Assembly (NCBI RefSeq): GCF_039929605.1
Contig: NZ_JBDSQX010000019.1
Location: 1-64,000, forward strand
DNA: 64,000 nt
Reading direction: 5' to 3'
Source: Pelomonas sp039929605
GTDB taxonomy: Bacteria; Pseudomonadota; Gammaproteobacteria; Burkholderiales; Burkholderiaceae_C
Shown here: in pieces, positions 42,482 through 53,275 of the stretch
Numbering within the stretch: the stretch's first letter is position 1
Layout of the letters: each line of letters begins with the position of its first letter
Position numbers and translations under genes: made by a program
The notes under the pieces: model-generated
The model's database searches: none
Seen by the model: only the letters and a program-made list of their open reading frames with translations
Told to the model about the DNA's origin: nothing

Positions 42482-44839
42482 TCAGGCACGCACCAGCGCC
42501 CGGCGGTCGGCGTCCACCTTCTGCGCCACCTGGGCCTGCAGCGCCTCCACGCGCGGCAGCGTGCGCACGCTGGCCAGCGCGGGGTCATGGGCAATCCACC
42601 AACTGCGCCGCCAGCCCAGGGCCACGGCTTCCTCCAGCGCCGCCGCAGCCGCCTGCGGGCGCTGGCGCAGCGCCTCGATGCGGGCGCGCAGATAGGGCTC
42701 GGTGTGCCAGACATTGCCCTGCTGGCGGTAGCGCTTCAGGAAGGCCTCGGCCTGGGCCAGCAGCGGCTCGGCACGCGCCGGCTCGCCCAGCGCGAGGTAG
42801 ACGGCCGCCGCGTCGATCAGCACATGGCGGCCCTGGAACGCGTCCCAATTGCCCCAGGCCGGCAGCGGGTCGGCCAGCATCAGGCCGACGGCCGGCTCCA
42901 GCAGGCGGCGCGCGCGCGGCAGGTCGCCCAGGCGCACCCACAGCAGGGCCGCGTCGATTTCGAGGTCACGCGCGCCACTGCCCGGCAGCTGCAGGCCGGT
43001 GAGGGTGCGGCGCAGCGCGGCCTCGTCACCCAGCAGCAAGCGCGTTGCCGCGAGCTGGGACTCGGCGGGATGGGAGGCCTGCGACTGGGACTGGGCGAAG
43101 GCATGGCGGGCTTCATCGGGCAGGCCCAGGTCCAGGTAGAGCCAGCCCAGCTGAAGCCACAGGGCGTCGCGCTGCGGGTCCACCACCAGGGCCTTGCGGT
43201 AGCCGCCGACGGCTTCAGCCAGTTGGCCCCGGGCATAGCCCACCAGGCCCAGTCCCCAGGGGCCGTTGGCATGCTGCGGCGCCAGCACCATGGCGCGTTG
43301 GTAATGGGCACGGGCCTCGTCGTAGCGGCCGGCGTAGGTGGCTGCCAGGCCCGCCAGGTGCTGCACCTGCACGGCCAGCGGGCTCAGTTCGGCGGCGCGC
43401 TGCAGCAGCGGGCCGGCAGCAGCGGGGTGGCCGTCGTCCATCTCGTTCTTGGCCGTCCAGGTCAGCAGCGTGACGTCGCTGGGCGAGCGCTGCAGGGCCG
43501 GCGCCAGCCAGCGCCGCGCCTCGTCGTGCAGGCTGAGATTGGCCTTGAGGTGGCCCTGCAGGCCTTGCGCCAGCGGCAGCTCGGGCGCCAGCTGCAGCGC
43601 GCGGTCGATCAGCGGCTGGGCGCGGGCGTCCATGTCGCGCAGGCTCAGGCCGCTGCCGTAGTGAAACTCGGCGATCCAGGTGGCGGCCTGGCCGACATAG
43701 GCCGGCGCAAAGCCGGCGTCGCGGTCGATGGCGCGCTGGAAGTAGTCCCGCGCCTTCAGGATGCCGGGCATCTGGATGCTGCGTTGGTGCTGCAGGCCGG
43801 TCAGATAGAGCTCGTAGGCATCGGCGGGGGTCGCTTGTGAGGCCAGCCCTGCCACGGGCGCGGCGCCCAGGGCGAGTAGCGCATGGTTGGCCACGCGCAA
43901 GGCCAGCCGGCTCAGGTCGGCCAGCTCCACCTCCAGCGCCTCCTGCCACAACAAGCGCTGCCCGGGCAGGCCGTGCAGGCGCAGGTTCAGTGCCAGCCGG
44001 GTGGCGGTGCGGGCCAGCTCGCCGCCCAGCACATGAGTGACGAAGCGCTGCTCGGCCAGCGGCAGCAGGGCGTCCGGGCTGTGGAACTGGAAGGACGTGG
44101 CGCGCGACAGCACCCGCACCTGCCGGTGGCTGGCCAGCGCGCCGATGACCTGCTCGGCCAGGCCGTCGGCCAGCGGCTGCTCCAGCTTGTGGGCCGACGT
44201 GTCCTGAAACGGCAGCACCGCCAGGCGCACGTTCTCGGGCAGCACCCGGCCGGCCAGCTGCCACCAGGCCGCCAGCCCGCCCACGCCGGCCACCGCCGCC
44301 GCCCCGCCGCCGATCAGCCAGCCGCGACGAGAGCGCCCGATCGCCGCGATTGGCACGACAGGAATGACGGGCGCGAGCACCGGAGCGGCCTCGGGCAGCC
44401 GTTCTGGCGCTTCGACCAGCTCCCCGGCGGCGGGTTCAGCCGGTACCGGCGTCCGCGCCATCCGCACCGGCTGCACCACCGCCACCAGCCGATAGCCCTT
44501 GCGCGGCACGGTCGCGATGTAGCGCGGCCGGCTGGCCTCGTCGCCCATCACCTGGCGCAGTTGCGACACCGCTTGGTAGACCGAACTCTGCGTCACGACC
44601 AGATCCGCCCAGACCTCGGTGAGCAGCGAGTCGACCGTCAGCACCTCGCCCGGGCGCTGTGCCAGGGCCACCAGCAAGCGCATGTTGCGGGGCTCGATCT
44701 TGAAAACTTCGTCTCCACGGCGCAGCTCATCCAGCCGACTGTCGGCAAGCCAATCCCCGATCAGCCACTGCTGGGAGGGCGATTCCGGCGTGTCAGGCGC
44801 CGTGGGCGACTCCTCACCCCCCGGTTTCAATGGATCCAT
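42482..44839 (-). CDS. CadC-like transmembrane transcriptional regulator with TPR sensor region
   Basis: 785 residues from the ATG at 44839. Residues about 25-125 form an OmpR/CadC-type winged helix (FKIEPRNMRLLVALAQRPGEVLTVDSLLTEVWAD, QAVSQLRQVMGDEASRPRYIATVPRKGYRLV). A proline-rich linker follows, then one membrane helix (GWLIGGGAAAVAGVGGLAAWW). The periplasmic part has a TolB-like stretch (VRLAVLPFQDTSAHKLEQPLADGLAEQVIGAL) and about ten TPR-type repeats. One-component regulators of this kind sense envelope or extracellular signals and bind DNA through the cytosolic domain. It is divergent from the PEP-CTERM operon at 44959, 119 bases away, the obvious target. Confidence 0.92.
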   Translation of the reverse strand: MDPLKPGGEESPTAPDTPESPSQQWLIGDWLADSRLDELRRGDEVFKIEPRNMRLLVALAQRPGEVLTVDSLLTEVWADLVVTQSSVYQAVSQLRQVMGDEASRPRYIATVPRKGYRLVAVVQPVRMARTPVPAEPAAGELVEAPERLPEAAPVLAPVIPVVPIAAIGRSRRGWLIGGGAAAVAGVGGLAAWWQLAGRVLPENVRLAVLPFQDTSAHKLEQPLADGLAEQVIGALASHRQVRVLSRATSFQFHSPDALLPLAEQRFVTHVLGGELARTATRLALNLRLHGLPGQRLLWQEALEVELADLSRLALRVANHALLALGAAPVAGLASQATPADAYELYLTGLQHQRSIQMPGILKARDYFQRAIDRDAGFAPAYVGQAATWIAEFHYGSGLSLRDMDARAQPLIDRALQLAPELPLAQGLQGHLKANLSLHDEARRWLAPALQRSPSDVTLLTWTAKNEMDDGHPAAAGPLLQRAAELSPLAVQVQHLAGLAATYAGRYDEARAHYQRAMVLAPQHANGPWGLGLVGYARGQLAEAVGGYRKALVVDPQRDALWLQLGWLYLDLGLPDEARHAFAQSQSQASHPAESQLAATRLLLGDEAALRRTLTGLQLPGSGARDLEIDAALLWVRLGDLPRARRLLEPAVGLMLADPLPAWGNWDAFQGRHVLIDAAAVYLALGEPARAEPLLAQAEAFLKRYRQQGNVWHTEPYLRARIEALRQRPQAAAAALEEAVALGWRRSWWIAHDPALASVRTLPRVEALQAQVAQKVDADRRALVRA

Positions 44840-44958
44840 AAGCCGTTGTTTTAATTGACGAAAGTTCTTCTTGAGAGAAGCCTGAGGGAAGCTTGAGGAC
44901 AGCGTAGTGTCGGGCGGCCAGCATCGCCGCATCTTCACTTCCCTGCAGGCGAGACCTC

Positions 44959-45699
44959 GTGTCCAAACTTCTGACTCGAACCCTGGCCGCCCTGGCGCTG
45001 TGCCTGGCGGCACCCCTGGCCTCGGCCGCGCTGGTGACCTACACCGTGCAAGGTGGCTTCACCGGGGCGGCCACCGGCGACGCCGCCATCGCCGCTGCCC
45101 TTGACCCGCTCCTGGCGGGCCAGTCGCTGAGCCTGACGGTGACTCTTGACACCGCCGCTGCCGGCAGTGCCGCGCCGGGCGGATTCACGCTGTACGGCGC
45201 CGTCACCGCGTCGACGGCCAGCTTTGCCGGTTTCGACAGCACGAGTGGCGGCTGCCCCAGCGCGTCGGACTTCATCTGCAAGGTGGCGGTGCACGACGGG
45301 GTCGGCGGCTTTCTCGATCCCGACCAGTTGCACATCTTCCCGGCCATTGCGCATGCCGACGCCCTGGACGCGGCGGCCGGCCTGGGCCGCGTGCTGGAGC
45401 TGCAGTTCTTGATGTTCTTTGCCGATCCTGCCGGCCTTGCCCTGGCCGACGACGGCCTGGGCTTCGACCTGTCGGGTCTGAACCCGGCCCGGTTCACCGG
45501 CCAGCTCGCCGTGTTCGCCAGTGGCACCAGCCTGGGCGACCCCTTCGACCGCGCCGACTTCGCCTTCGACATCAGCCGCATCACCACTGGCGACGCCCAA
45601 GCGCAAGCCTTGCCCGAACCCGGCAGCCTGGCCCTGGGCCTGCTCGCGCTGGCCGGCGTGCGGCGGTGCCTGCCCACGACCCTCAGGAGTTCAACATGA
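44959..45699 (+). CDS. PEP-CTERM sorting domain protein
   Basis: 246 residues from a GTG at 44959. Signal peptide LLTRTLAALALCLAAPLASA, a beta-rich mature domain (LVTYTVQGGFTG, LSLTVTLDTAAAG, FTLYGAVTASTASFAGFDS), two cysteines (GGCPSASDFICK) and the C-terminal tail LPEPGSLALGLLALAGVRRC followed by ten extra residues. The tail is slightly degenerate, with a single Arg pair, but fits exosortase processing. Its stop overlaps the start of the next gene by four bases. First gene of the operon facing the CadC-TPR regulator. Confidence 0.88.
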   Translation: MSKLLTRTLAALALCLAAPLASAALVTYTVQGGFTGAATGDAAIAAALDPLLAGQSLSLTVTLDTAAAGSAAPGGFTLYGAVTASTASFAGFDSTSGGCPSASDFICKVAVHDGVGGFLDPDQLHIFPAIAHADALDAAAGLGRVLELQFLMFFADPAGLALADDGLGFDLSGLNPARFTGQLAVFASGTSLGDPFDRADFAFDISRITTGDAQAQALPEPGSLALGLLALAGVRRCLPTTLRSST

Positions 45700-48600
45700 C
45701 ATTCACCCACCCGGGCCTGCGCGCCCTGCCCGCCGCGCTTGCGCTGCTCGGCCTGCTGCAACCGGCCGCCGCCGCCACGTCGACATGGACGGGCGCCAGC
45801 AGCGCCAACTGGAACGACGCCGCCAACTGGCTGGAGGGCCTGCCCGTCGCCGGGCCGGACACCGAGCTGGTGTTCGACGCCGCCGCCCGCGCGGCCAGCT
45901 TCAACGACCTGGCCAGCGGCTTCGTGCTGCACGGCCTGACGCTGGGCGCCAGCGCCGCCGCCCCCACGCTCAGCGGCCAGGCGCTGCGCTTCCGGGGCGA
46001 CGGCGCCTTCGTGCGCATGCAGTCGGACGGCGGCCACGGCCGGGTGCAGAACGCCCTGGTGCTGGACAGCACGCTGCAGCTCGACGGCGGGCCCAGCCTG
46101 ACGAGCCAGCTCTTCCTGCAGGGCAGCATCAGCGGTGCCGGCGGCATCCAGGTGCTCAGCGGCAAGACGGTGCTGAGCGGCAACAACAGCTTCAGCGGCG
46201 CCACCACGGTGGCCAGTGGCGCCACATTGGGCGTGGCCGGCCTGGGCTTGAGCGGCAGCAGCGGCGTGCAGGTGGCCAGCGGCGGCGAGCTGCAACTGGT
46301 GGGCACGGGCAGCAATGCCGTCACCCAGGTCAGCAACGCCATCCAGCTCGGCGGCCTGCTGTCCAGCAGCGCCAAGAAGGTCAACAACTTCCTGGGCCAA
46401 CCGGTCGCGGGCGCCTTCATCGGCAGCGCCATCACGCTGAGCGACGACGCACGCGTGCTGGCCTTGGGCGCTACCGGAGGCGGCTTGCTGGCCACCGAGC
46501 TGACGGTCGGCGGCCCCATCAACCGCGCGGGCCACGCGCTGACGCTGCAGACCACGGGCGTCAACAACCAGCTGACGGTGAGCGGCGCGATCAGCGGCAG
46601 CGGCGCGTTGCTACTGCGGCCCGACGGCGGGGAGATTTCGGTGGGCAGCGTTAGCGGCGACGGTGCGCTGCGGGCGAGCGGCAGCGGCGGCGCCGTGAGC
46701 CTGGGCGCGGTCAGCGGTGCCGGTGATATCGAGGTCGCGTTCGACACCGGCTCCTTCGGCCAGGTCACGGCCGGCGGCGTCATCGGCGGCGCCCGCAACG
46801 TCAACGTCAGCGGCGGCACGCTGGCGCTGGGCAGCCTGGCGCACAGCTTCGTCGGGCAACTGCGCATGTCGGGCTCGGGCCAGATCGTGGCTAGCAACGA
46901 GAGCAGCCTCGGCGCGGCGGGCAACAGCTTGCTGTTCGACCACGGCGGCGCGCTGCAACTCAGCAGCAGCGCCTCGCTGAGCCGCGCCATCCAGACCACC
47001 GGCGGCGTCGGCAGCGTGCTGGTGGCGGGCAACATCACGGGCACGGTCAGCTCGGTCATCAGTGGCAGCGGTGGCATCGCCTTCGAAAACTTCGGCATCC
47101 GCTCGGCGGTCACCCTCAGCGGTGCCAACAGCTTTGCCGGCGGCCTCGGCATCGGCACGGGCATCTTGCTGCGCTTCAACGACGACACCAACCTCGGCGC
47201 CGCGGGCGGCCAAGTCACGCTGGCCGGCATCCTGTCCCTGCCCGCCGGCTTCGAGCTGAACCGGCCGCTGGAGGTGTCGGGCAGCGGCGCCAGCATCAGC
47301 GCGGCGTTCGCCGGCCGGCATGTCATCAGCGGCAACATCACCGGCGCTGGCACGCTCAACCTGGGCGGCAACGGCGCCGCCACCGTGTTCGCGCCGCGCG
47401 GCAGCAGCAGCCAGACCGGCGGCACCAAGGTAGTGGCCGCCACGCTGGAACTCGGCAGCGACGGCCAAGTCGGCGCCGCTGGCGGCGTGCTGGACGTGGG
47501 CCGCGCCAATGGCTTCAGCAACCTCGCGGGCGCCCTGCGCGCCACCGCCGACCTGAGCATCGCCGCCACGCGCAGCACCAGCTTTCGCGACATGACAGTG
47601 GACACCAACGGCTTCAACGTGGTGTTCAACCAGCCCATCAACGGCCTCGGCATGACCAAGGCCGGCGCCGGCACCTGGACGCTGAACACCGCCAACACGA
47701 ACAGCAGCAACAGCCACCGCGTCGACATCCAGCAAGGCACGCTGGCCCTGGGCGTGGACGAGGCCCTGGGCGCGCGCAGCACCGTGCTGCTGGCCGACAC
47801 CGCACGGCTGGCGCTGGGCGGCCACACGCTGGCCGTCACCGAAATCCAGGGCGAGGCCGGCTCGGTCGTCGACCTCGGCAGCGGTGGCCAGCTCAGCCCG
47901 CTCTTCGGCACGCTGAACGGCACGCTCACCGGCCAGGGCAGCCTGGTCATCGGCCGCAACGGCTTTTCGTCTGGCGACGTGACGCTCAACGGCGCCAACA
48001 ACTTTGTCGGCAGCGTGGAGGTGAACAACGGCAGCCGGCTCAGGGTCGGCCATGCGCAAGCCCTCGGCGACGCGGGCAACCTGCTGAAGCTGGACAACGG
48101 CACGCTGGCCACCAGCAGCCAGCTCAGCGCACCGCTGGTGATCAGCGATGCGACGAATGTGCAGATCGGCGCGGGCGGCGCGGGCTTCCGGGCCGAGGGC
48201 CAATCGCTCATCATCGAACGCAGCCTCGGCGGCAGCGCGCCTCTGCGCATCCAGGGCGGCAGCGGCCCCGGCAGCGCCGACAAGATCGACGTGCGCCTGG
48301 CCAACGCCGGCAACAGCTTCACCGGTGACCTGGTGCTGGGCGACCCGCAGGGCTTCGGCCTGGGTGTGGTGGGCATCACGGCCGATGGCTCGCTGGGCGC
48401 GGCCGGCAACAAGCTCGTCCTCGGCAAGAGCTTCTTCGACGGCGAGAGCACCCGCTCGGCCCAGGGCGGCCTGCGCGCCTGGGACTCGCTCACGCTGGCC
48501 GCCAGCCGCACGGTGCTGCTGGGCGGCCGCTCGGGCGAGCAGGCCGGTTTCATCGACACCAACGGCTTCACCGCGGTGCTGCAGGGCGGCATCGGCGAAC

Positions 48601-49187
48601 AGGCCTCCGAGATGGGCCTGCTGAAGACCGGCGCCGGCACGCTGGTGCTGAACGGCACGAACAGCTACACCGGCCTCACGGTGGTGGAAGAAGGCGCGCT
48701 GGGTGGCCATGGCGAGGTGGAGCAGCTGGCCGTGCAACACGCCGAGCTGGCGCCGGGCGAAAGCGCCGGCCTCTTCAGCGTGCGCCAGGATCTGAGCTTC
48801 AGCGACGCGGCGCTGCTAACCCTGGAGCTGGGCGGCCTCACACGCGGCAGCGGCTACGACGCGCTGAACGTCGGCGGCAGCGTGGACCTGGGCGCAGACG
48901 CCGTGCTGCGCTTGAGCTTCATCGGCGGCTTCACCGCGCAGGCTGGCCAGCAGTTCCAGCTCATCGACGCCAGCGGCGGGCTGTTCGGCGAGTTTGCCAA
49001 CGTGGCGGACGGCGGGCGGCTGCTCACCACCGACGGCGCCGGCAGCTTCCTCGTGCACTACGGAAATGGCCAGGGCCTGAGCTTGAGCGACTTCAACACC
49101 GCCGCCGTGCCCGAGCCCGGCACCTGGGCGTTGATGCTCGCGGGCGTCGGCTTGCTGGCGTGGCGGCGCCGCCCGCGCGGCATCTAA
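45696..49187 (+). CDS. Large autotransporter-associated beta-strand repeat protein with PEP-CTERM tail
   Basis: 1163 residues from the ATG at 45696, with AGGAG nine bases upstream. Signal peptide ALPAALALLGLLQPAAAA. The rest is a long parallel beta-helix of repeats rich in Gly, Ser and Asn, with recurring units such as TVLSGNNSFSGATTVASGATL, KAGAGTWTLNTANT and KTGAGTLVLNGTNSYTGLTVVEEGAL, the PATR/autotransporter-associated repeat. There is no beta-barrel translocator; instead it ends in PEP-CTERM VPEPGTWALMLAGVGLLAWRRRP. Probably a surface or matrix adhesin sorted by exosortase. Translationally coupled to the preceding PEP-CTERM gene. Confidence 0.92.
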   Translation: MTFTHPGLRALPAALALLGLLQPAAAATSTWTGASSANWNDAANWLEGLPVAGPDTELVFDAAARAASFNDLASGFVLHGLTLGASAAAPTLSGQALRFRGDGAFVRMQSDGGHGRVQNALVLDSTLQLDGGPSLTSQLFLQGSISGAGGIQVLSGKTVLSGNNSFSGATTVASGATLGVAGLGLSGSSGVQVASGGELQLVGTGSNAVTQVSNAIQLGGLLSSSAKKVNNFLGQPVAGAFIGSAITLSDDARVLALGATGGGLLATELTVGGPINRAGHALTLQTTGVNNQLTVSGAISGSGALLLRPDGGEISVGSVSGDGALRASGSGGAVSLGAVSGAGDIEVAFDTGSFGQVTAGGVIGGARNVNVSGGTLALGSLAHSFVGQLRMSGSGQIVASNESSLGAAGNSLLFDHGGALQLSSSASLSRAIQTTGGVGSVLVAGNITGTVSSVISGSGGIAFENFGIRSAVTLSGANSFAGGLGIGTGILLRFNDDTNLGAAGGQVTLAGILSLPAGFELNRPLEVSGSGASISAAFAGRHVISGNITGAGTLNLGGNGAATVFAPRGSSSQTGGTKVVAATLELGSDGQVGAAGGVLDVGRANGFSNLAGALRATADLSIAATRSTSFRDMTVDTNGFNVVFNQPINGLGMTKAGAGTWTLNTANTNSSNSHRVDIQQGTLALGVDEALGARSTVLLADTARLALGGHTLAVTEIQGEAGSVVDLGSGGQLSPLFGTLNGTLTGQGSLVIGRNGFSSGDVTLNGANNFVGSVEVNNGSRLRVGHAQALGDAGNLLKLDNGTLATSSQLSAPLVISDATNVQIGAGGAGFRAEGQSLIIERSLGGSAPLRIQGGSGPGSADKIDVRLANAGNSFTGDLVLGDPQGFGLGVVGITADGSLGAAGNKLVLGKSFFDGESTRSAQGGLRAWDSLTLAASRTVLLGGRSGEQAGFIDTNGFTAVLQGGIGEQASEMGLLKTGAGTLVLNGTNSYTGLTVVEEGALGGHGEVEQLAVQHAELAPGESAGLFSVRQDLSFSDAALLTLELGGLTRGSGYDALNVGGSVDLGADAVLRLSFIGGFTAQAGQQFQLIDASGGLFGEFANVADGGRLLTTDGAGSFLVHYGNGQGLSLSDFNTAAVPEPGTWALMLAGVGLLAWRRRPRGI

Positions 49188-49224
49188 GACGTTCGGGTTC
49201 AAGACATCACACAGGAGACAGACC

Positions 49225-49872
49225 ATGGCTATCGCTCGACCCAACCGCACACTGATCATCGTCAACCACCTCGCCTCGGGTGACACCGACTACCTCTACC
49301 GCTTCATCGAAAGCGCCGGCCGTGCCACCGTGGAAACCACGCTCGGTGACGACTACGCCAGCCTCGTCAAGCTGTACGGCGGCAACGCCACGCGGGCACG
49401 GTTCGTGGCTGCGTTGCGCCGCGAAGGGGCCAAGCTGGCGGTCAAGCGCATCGATGTCGTGTTCATGCTGCACGGCTCGCCCGGCAAGGTGTATTTCCAT
49501 GAGGGGAGCGCCGAGACCGACGCGCTGGCCGATGACATCGCCGCGCTGAACGTGCGCAGCAAGCTGCGACTGATGTACTCGACCTGTTGCTACGGCGACA
49601 GCCACTCGACCGACTGGCTTCGCGCTGGCTTTGACACGGCCATCGGCGCCAAGAAGGTCAACGCCAACGCTGCCGTCGAGATCGCGCCGCTGCTGAGCCT
49701 GTGGCAATTCAACTTCAAGGCCAGCGAATGCCTCGCGCCCACCATCGCGCCCACCGGCGCGAACGACACCGTGGCGCGCGCCTACGGCCGGCAGCAACAG
49801 CTGAGCTGGGCGGGCGATGTGAACAGCAGCAAGGTGATCCGCGGCAACGCCAACCTGCGCATCTCGACTTGA
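49225..49872 (+). CDS. Small protein with caspase-like His/Cys motifs, unrecognised family
   Basis: 215 residues, no signal peptide. IDVVFMLHGSPGKVYF places His83 after a hydrophobic strand and before Gly, and LRLMYSTCCYGDSHS places Cys121/Cys122 after the next strand: the spacing and context of the catalytic dyad in caspase/CHAT/C25-type clan CD peptidases. A nearby RAGFDTAIGAKKVNANAA could be the following strand. The AGGAG ribosome site is clear. Only 37 bases separate it from the PEP-CTERM repeat protein, so it belongs to that operon. Peptidase activity is inference from motifs; other Rossmann-like folds can look similar. Confidence 0.65.
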   Translation: MAIARPNRTLIIVNHLASGDTDYLYRFIESAGRATVETTLGDDYASLVKLYGGNATRARFVAALRREGAKLAVKRIDVVFMLHGSPGKVYFHEGSAETDALADDIAALNVRSKLRLMYSTCCYGDSHSTDWLRAGFDTAIGAKKVNANAAVEIAPLLSLWQFNFKASECLAPTIAPTGANDTVARAYGRQQQLSWAGDVNSSKVIRGNANLRIST

Positions 49873-49958
49873 GACCGGGCAAGGGCGCGCACAGCGCCCC
49901 GCCGCGCTGACAAGAACGGGAAACGAGTCAGCGCGGCCGGGCGGCTATCGTCTGCCCC

Positions 49959-50963
49959 ATGACGCCGCCCCGCCTCCACCGCCGCACCCTTCTGCTGTTG
50001 ACTGCCCTCACCTTGACCGCCTGCGCCGGCGGCCCTGCGGTGCCCAAGCCCTGGGCCGAAACGGCCACGCGCGAGCTGAACCTGTCGCTCGCGACCTTTG
50101 ACGTGCAGGGCCGGCGCGTGACCGTCACGCGCAGCGCGGGCGCGCCGGCCACGTCGCCGGTCGTCGTCTACCTGCCCGGCCTGGGCCAGGAAAGCGATGC
50201 CGGCCAGCGCTGGGCCACCGTCTGGGCGCAGGGCGGCTACACGGTGCTGGCCGTGCAGCCGCTGGAGGCCGACGCGTCGGCCTGGCGATCCGAGCTGTCG
50301 CGCACCGGCGAGTTCCGCGAGCTGGGCCTGCTGCACTACGGCGACGCACTGCGCGGCGACCGCCTGGCCGCGCTGCGCCGCCTGCTGCCCGCCCTGCGCG
50401 CGGCGCAACCGGCACTGGACTGGGCCCACGCCGCGCTGGCCGGCTACGAGACCGGCGCGCAGACGGCGCTGGACGCTCGCGGCGACGCCGGCTGGCAGGC
50501 CGTCATCGCCGTCAGCCCGCCGGCCATGCAGGCGCCGAGCGTTGGCGCCGCGACGCTGCTCGTCACCAGCGACGTCGATGCCGACCCGCTTGGCCTGCTG
50601 CACCGCCCCACCGAGCGCCGCCAGGCCTTCGACGCGTTGGCCCCCGGCAGCGGCTGGCTGCTCAACCTCGGCGGCGTGCCGCACGCGGCGCTGGCCGGCA
50701 CGCTGGCGCCCGAGGGCTGGCATGAGCAGGACCAGCACCACACGCGCGCCGCTGGCGGCATGGCCGGGCGCGGTCGCGGGCAAGGCGAAGGCGGCGGCCC
50801 CCAAGGCCCGGCCGGCGGCGGCAGGCGCGGCCCGCGCAGCGGCAGCGCGACGGAGGCGGCCCAGATCGACGTGGGCGAGGGCTTCCGCCTGAGCCGCGCC
50901 TTCCTCGACGCGCAACTGCGCGGCGCGGCGATGCCGGCCAGCGCGCTACTCAGCGCGCGCTGA
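49959..50963 (+). CDS. Lipoprotein with alpha/beta-hydrolase fold and atypical nucleophile elbow
   Basis: 334 residues. Signal with lipobox LTAC (Cys22). The fold is dienelactone hydrolase-like: SPVVVYLPGLGQESDAGQRWATVWAQGGYTVLAV gives strand and oxyanion region, and GGVPHAAL a candidate catalytic histidine. The expected G-x-S-x-G elbow reads GYETG (in AALAGYETGAQTAL), with Glu where Ser should be. A glycine/arginine-rich low-complexity stretch (about residues 268-305) interrupts the C-terminal part. Likely an outer-membrane lipoprotein that is either inactive or uses altered chemistry. Confidence 0.75.
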   Translation: MTPPRLHRRTLLLLTALTLTACAGGPAVPKPWAETATRELNLSLATFDVQGRRVTVTRSAGAPATSPVVVYLPGLGQESDAGQRWATVWAQGGYTVLAVQPLEADASAWRSELSRTGEFRELGLLHYGDALRGDRLAALRRLLPALRAAQPALDWAHAALAGYETGAQTALDARGDAGWQAVIAVSPPAMQAPSVGAATLLVTSDVDADPLGLLHRPTERRQAFDALAPGSGWLLNLGGVPHAALAGTLAPEGWHEQDQHHTRAAGGMAGRGRGQGEGGGPQGPAGGGRRGPRSGSATEAAQIDVGEGFRLSRAFLDAQLRGAAMPASALLSAR

Positions 50964-51013
50964 TTCGTGCCGATTCAGCGACCAGAAGCGCGACGGCGAC
51001 GGCCCGGAGAAAT

Positions 51014-51096
51014 GCAACCACAGAGCCACAGAGGCACGGAGAAGCCCGGCGAATGCCTTCCTCCGTGTCTCCGTGTCTCTGTGCCTCTGTGGTTGC
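51014..51096. repeat. CACAGAG-type palindromic repeat, copy 2
   Basis: The left arm (51014-51042, starting GCAACCACAGAGCCACAGAG) and right arm (about 51062-51096, ending CTCTGTGGTTGC) are near reverse complements around a short loop. The arms share the CACAGAG-x-CACAGAGGCAC core with the element at 3880-3969. It lies between the lipoprotein gene and the convergent ABC exporter, where it could act as a bidirectional terminator. Confidence 0.85.
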
Positions 51097-51118
51097 CTTT
51101 GATGTCTGTGCAGCGGCG

Positions 51119-52975
<1,857 letters not shown>

Positions 52976-53275
52976 GTGGGTAGTGTCGCTGGGCAGCGCT
53001 GTCAGGGCGGGGGGCAGCTTGACGCGGGATTTGGTCGTGAGAGATCTAGGGCGTAGATCAAAGACCGGAGCCTCGCCGTGCAAGCTAGCCCCGCACAGGC
53101 GCTGATGCTGCGGCCAACGGGTTCGTCGGCTGACCGTTCTGCAGCGATCGCCGCCGGTGGACGCGGGCAGGCTTCGTTGCGTCTGGGGAGAGCGTTCTCC
53201 CACATTAACGCCCGGAGCGCTCGCCGCAATCTCGCCGTGACGCCGCGGCCGAAGAGCCACGGTACTGGCGCCTCA
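52976..53275. other. 300-bp gap between ABC exporter start and nuclease-like gene end
   Basis: No gene was recognised. A short hairpin GGGAGA-GCGT-TCTCCC lies at about 53184-53199 and might end transcription of the methylase/nuclease operon, although it has no T run. The promoter of the ABC exporter should be here, but I see no confident motif. Confidence 0.45.

Noticed and set aside
45683..48658. A 991-codon antisense frame under the beta-repeat PEP-CTERM gene
   Set aside because: Pro/Ser/Arg-rich translation without domains; it mirrors the codon bias of the repeat protein on the other strand.
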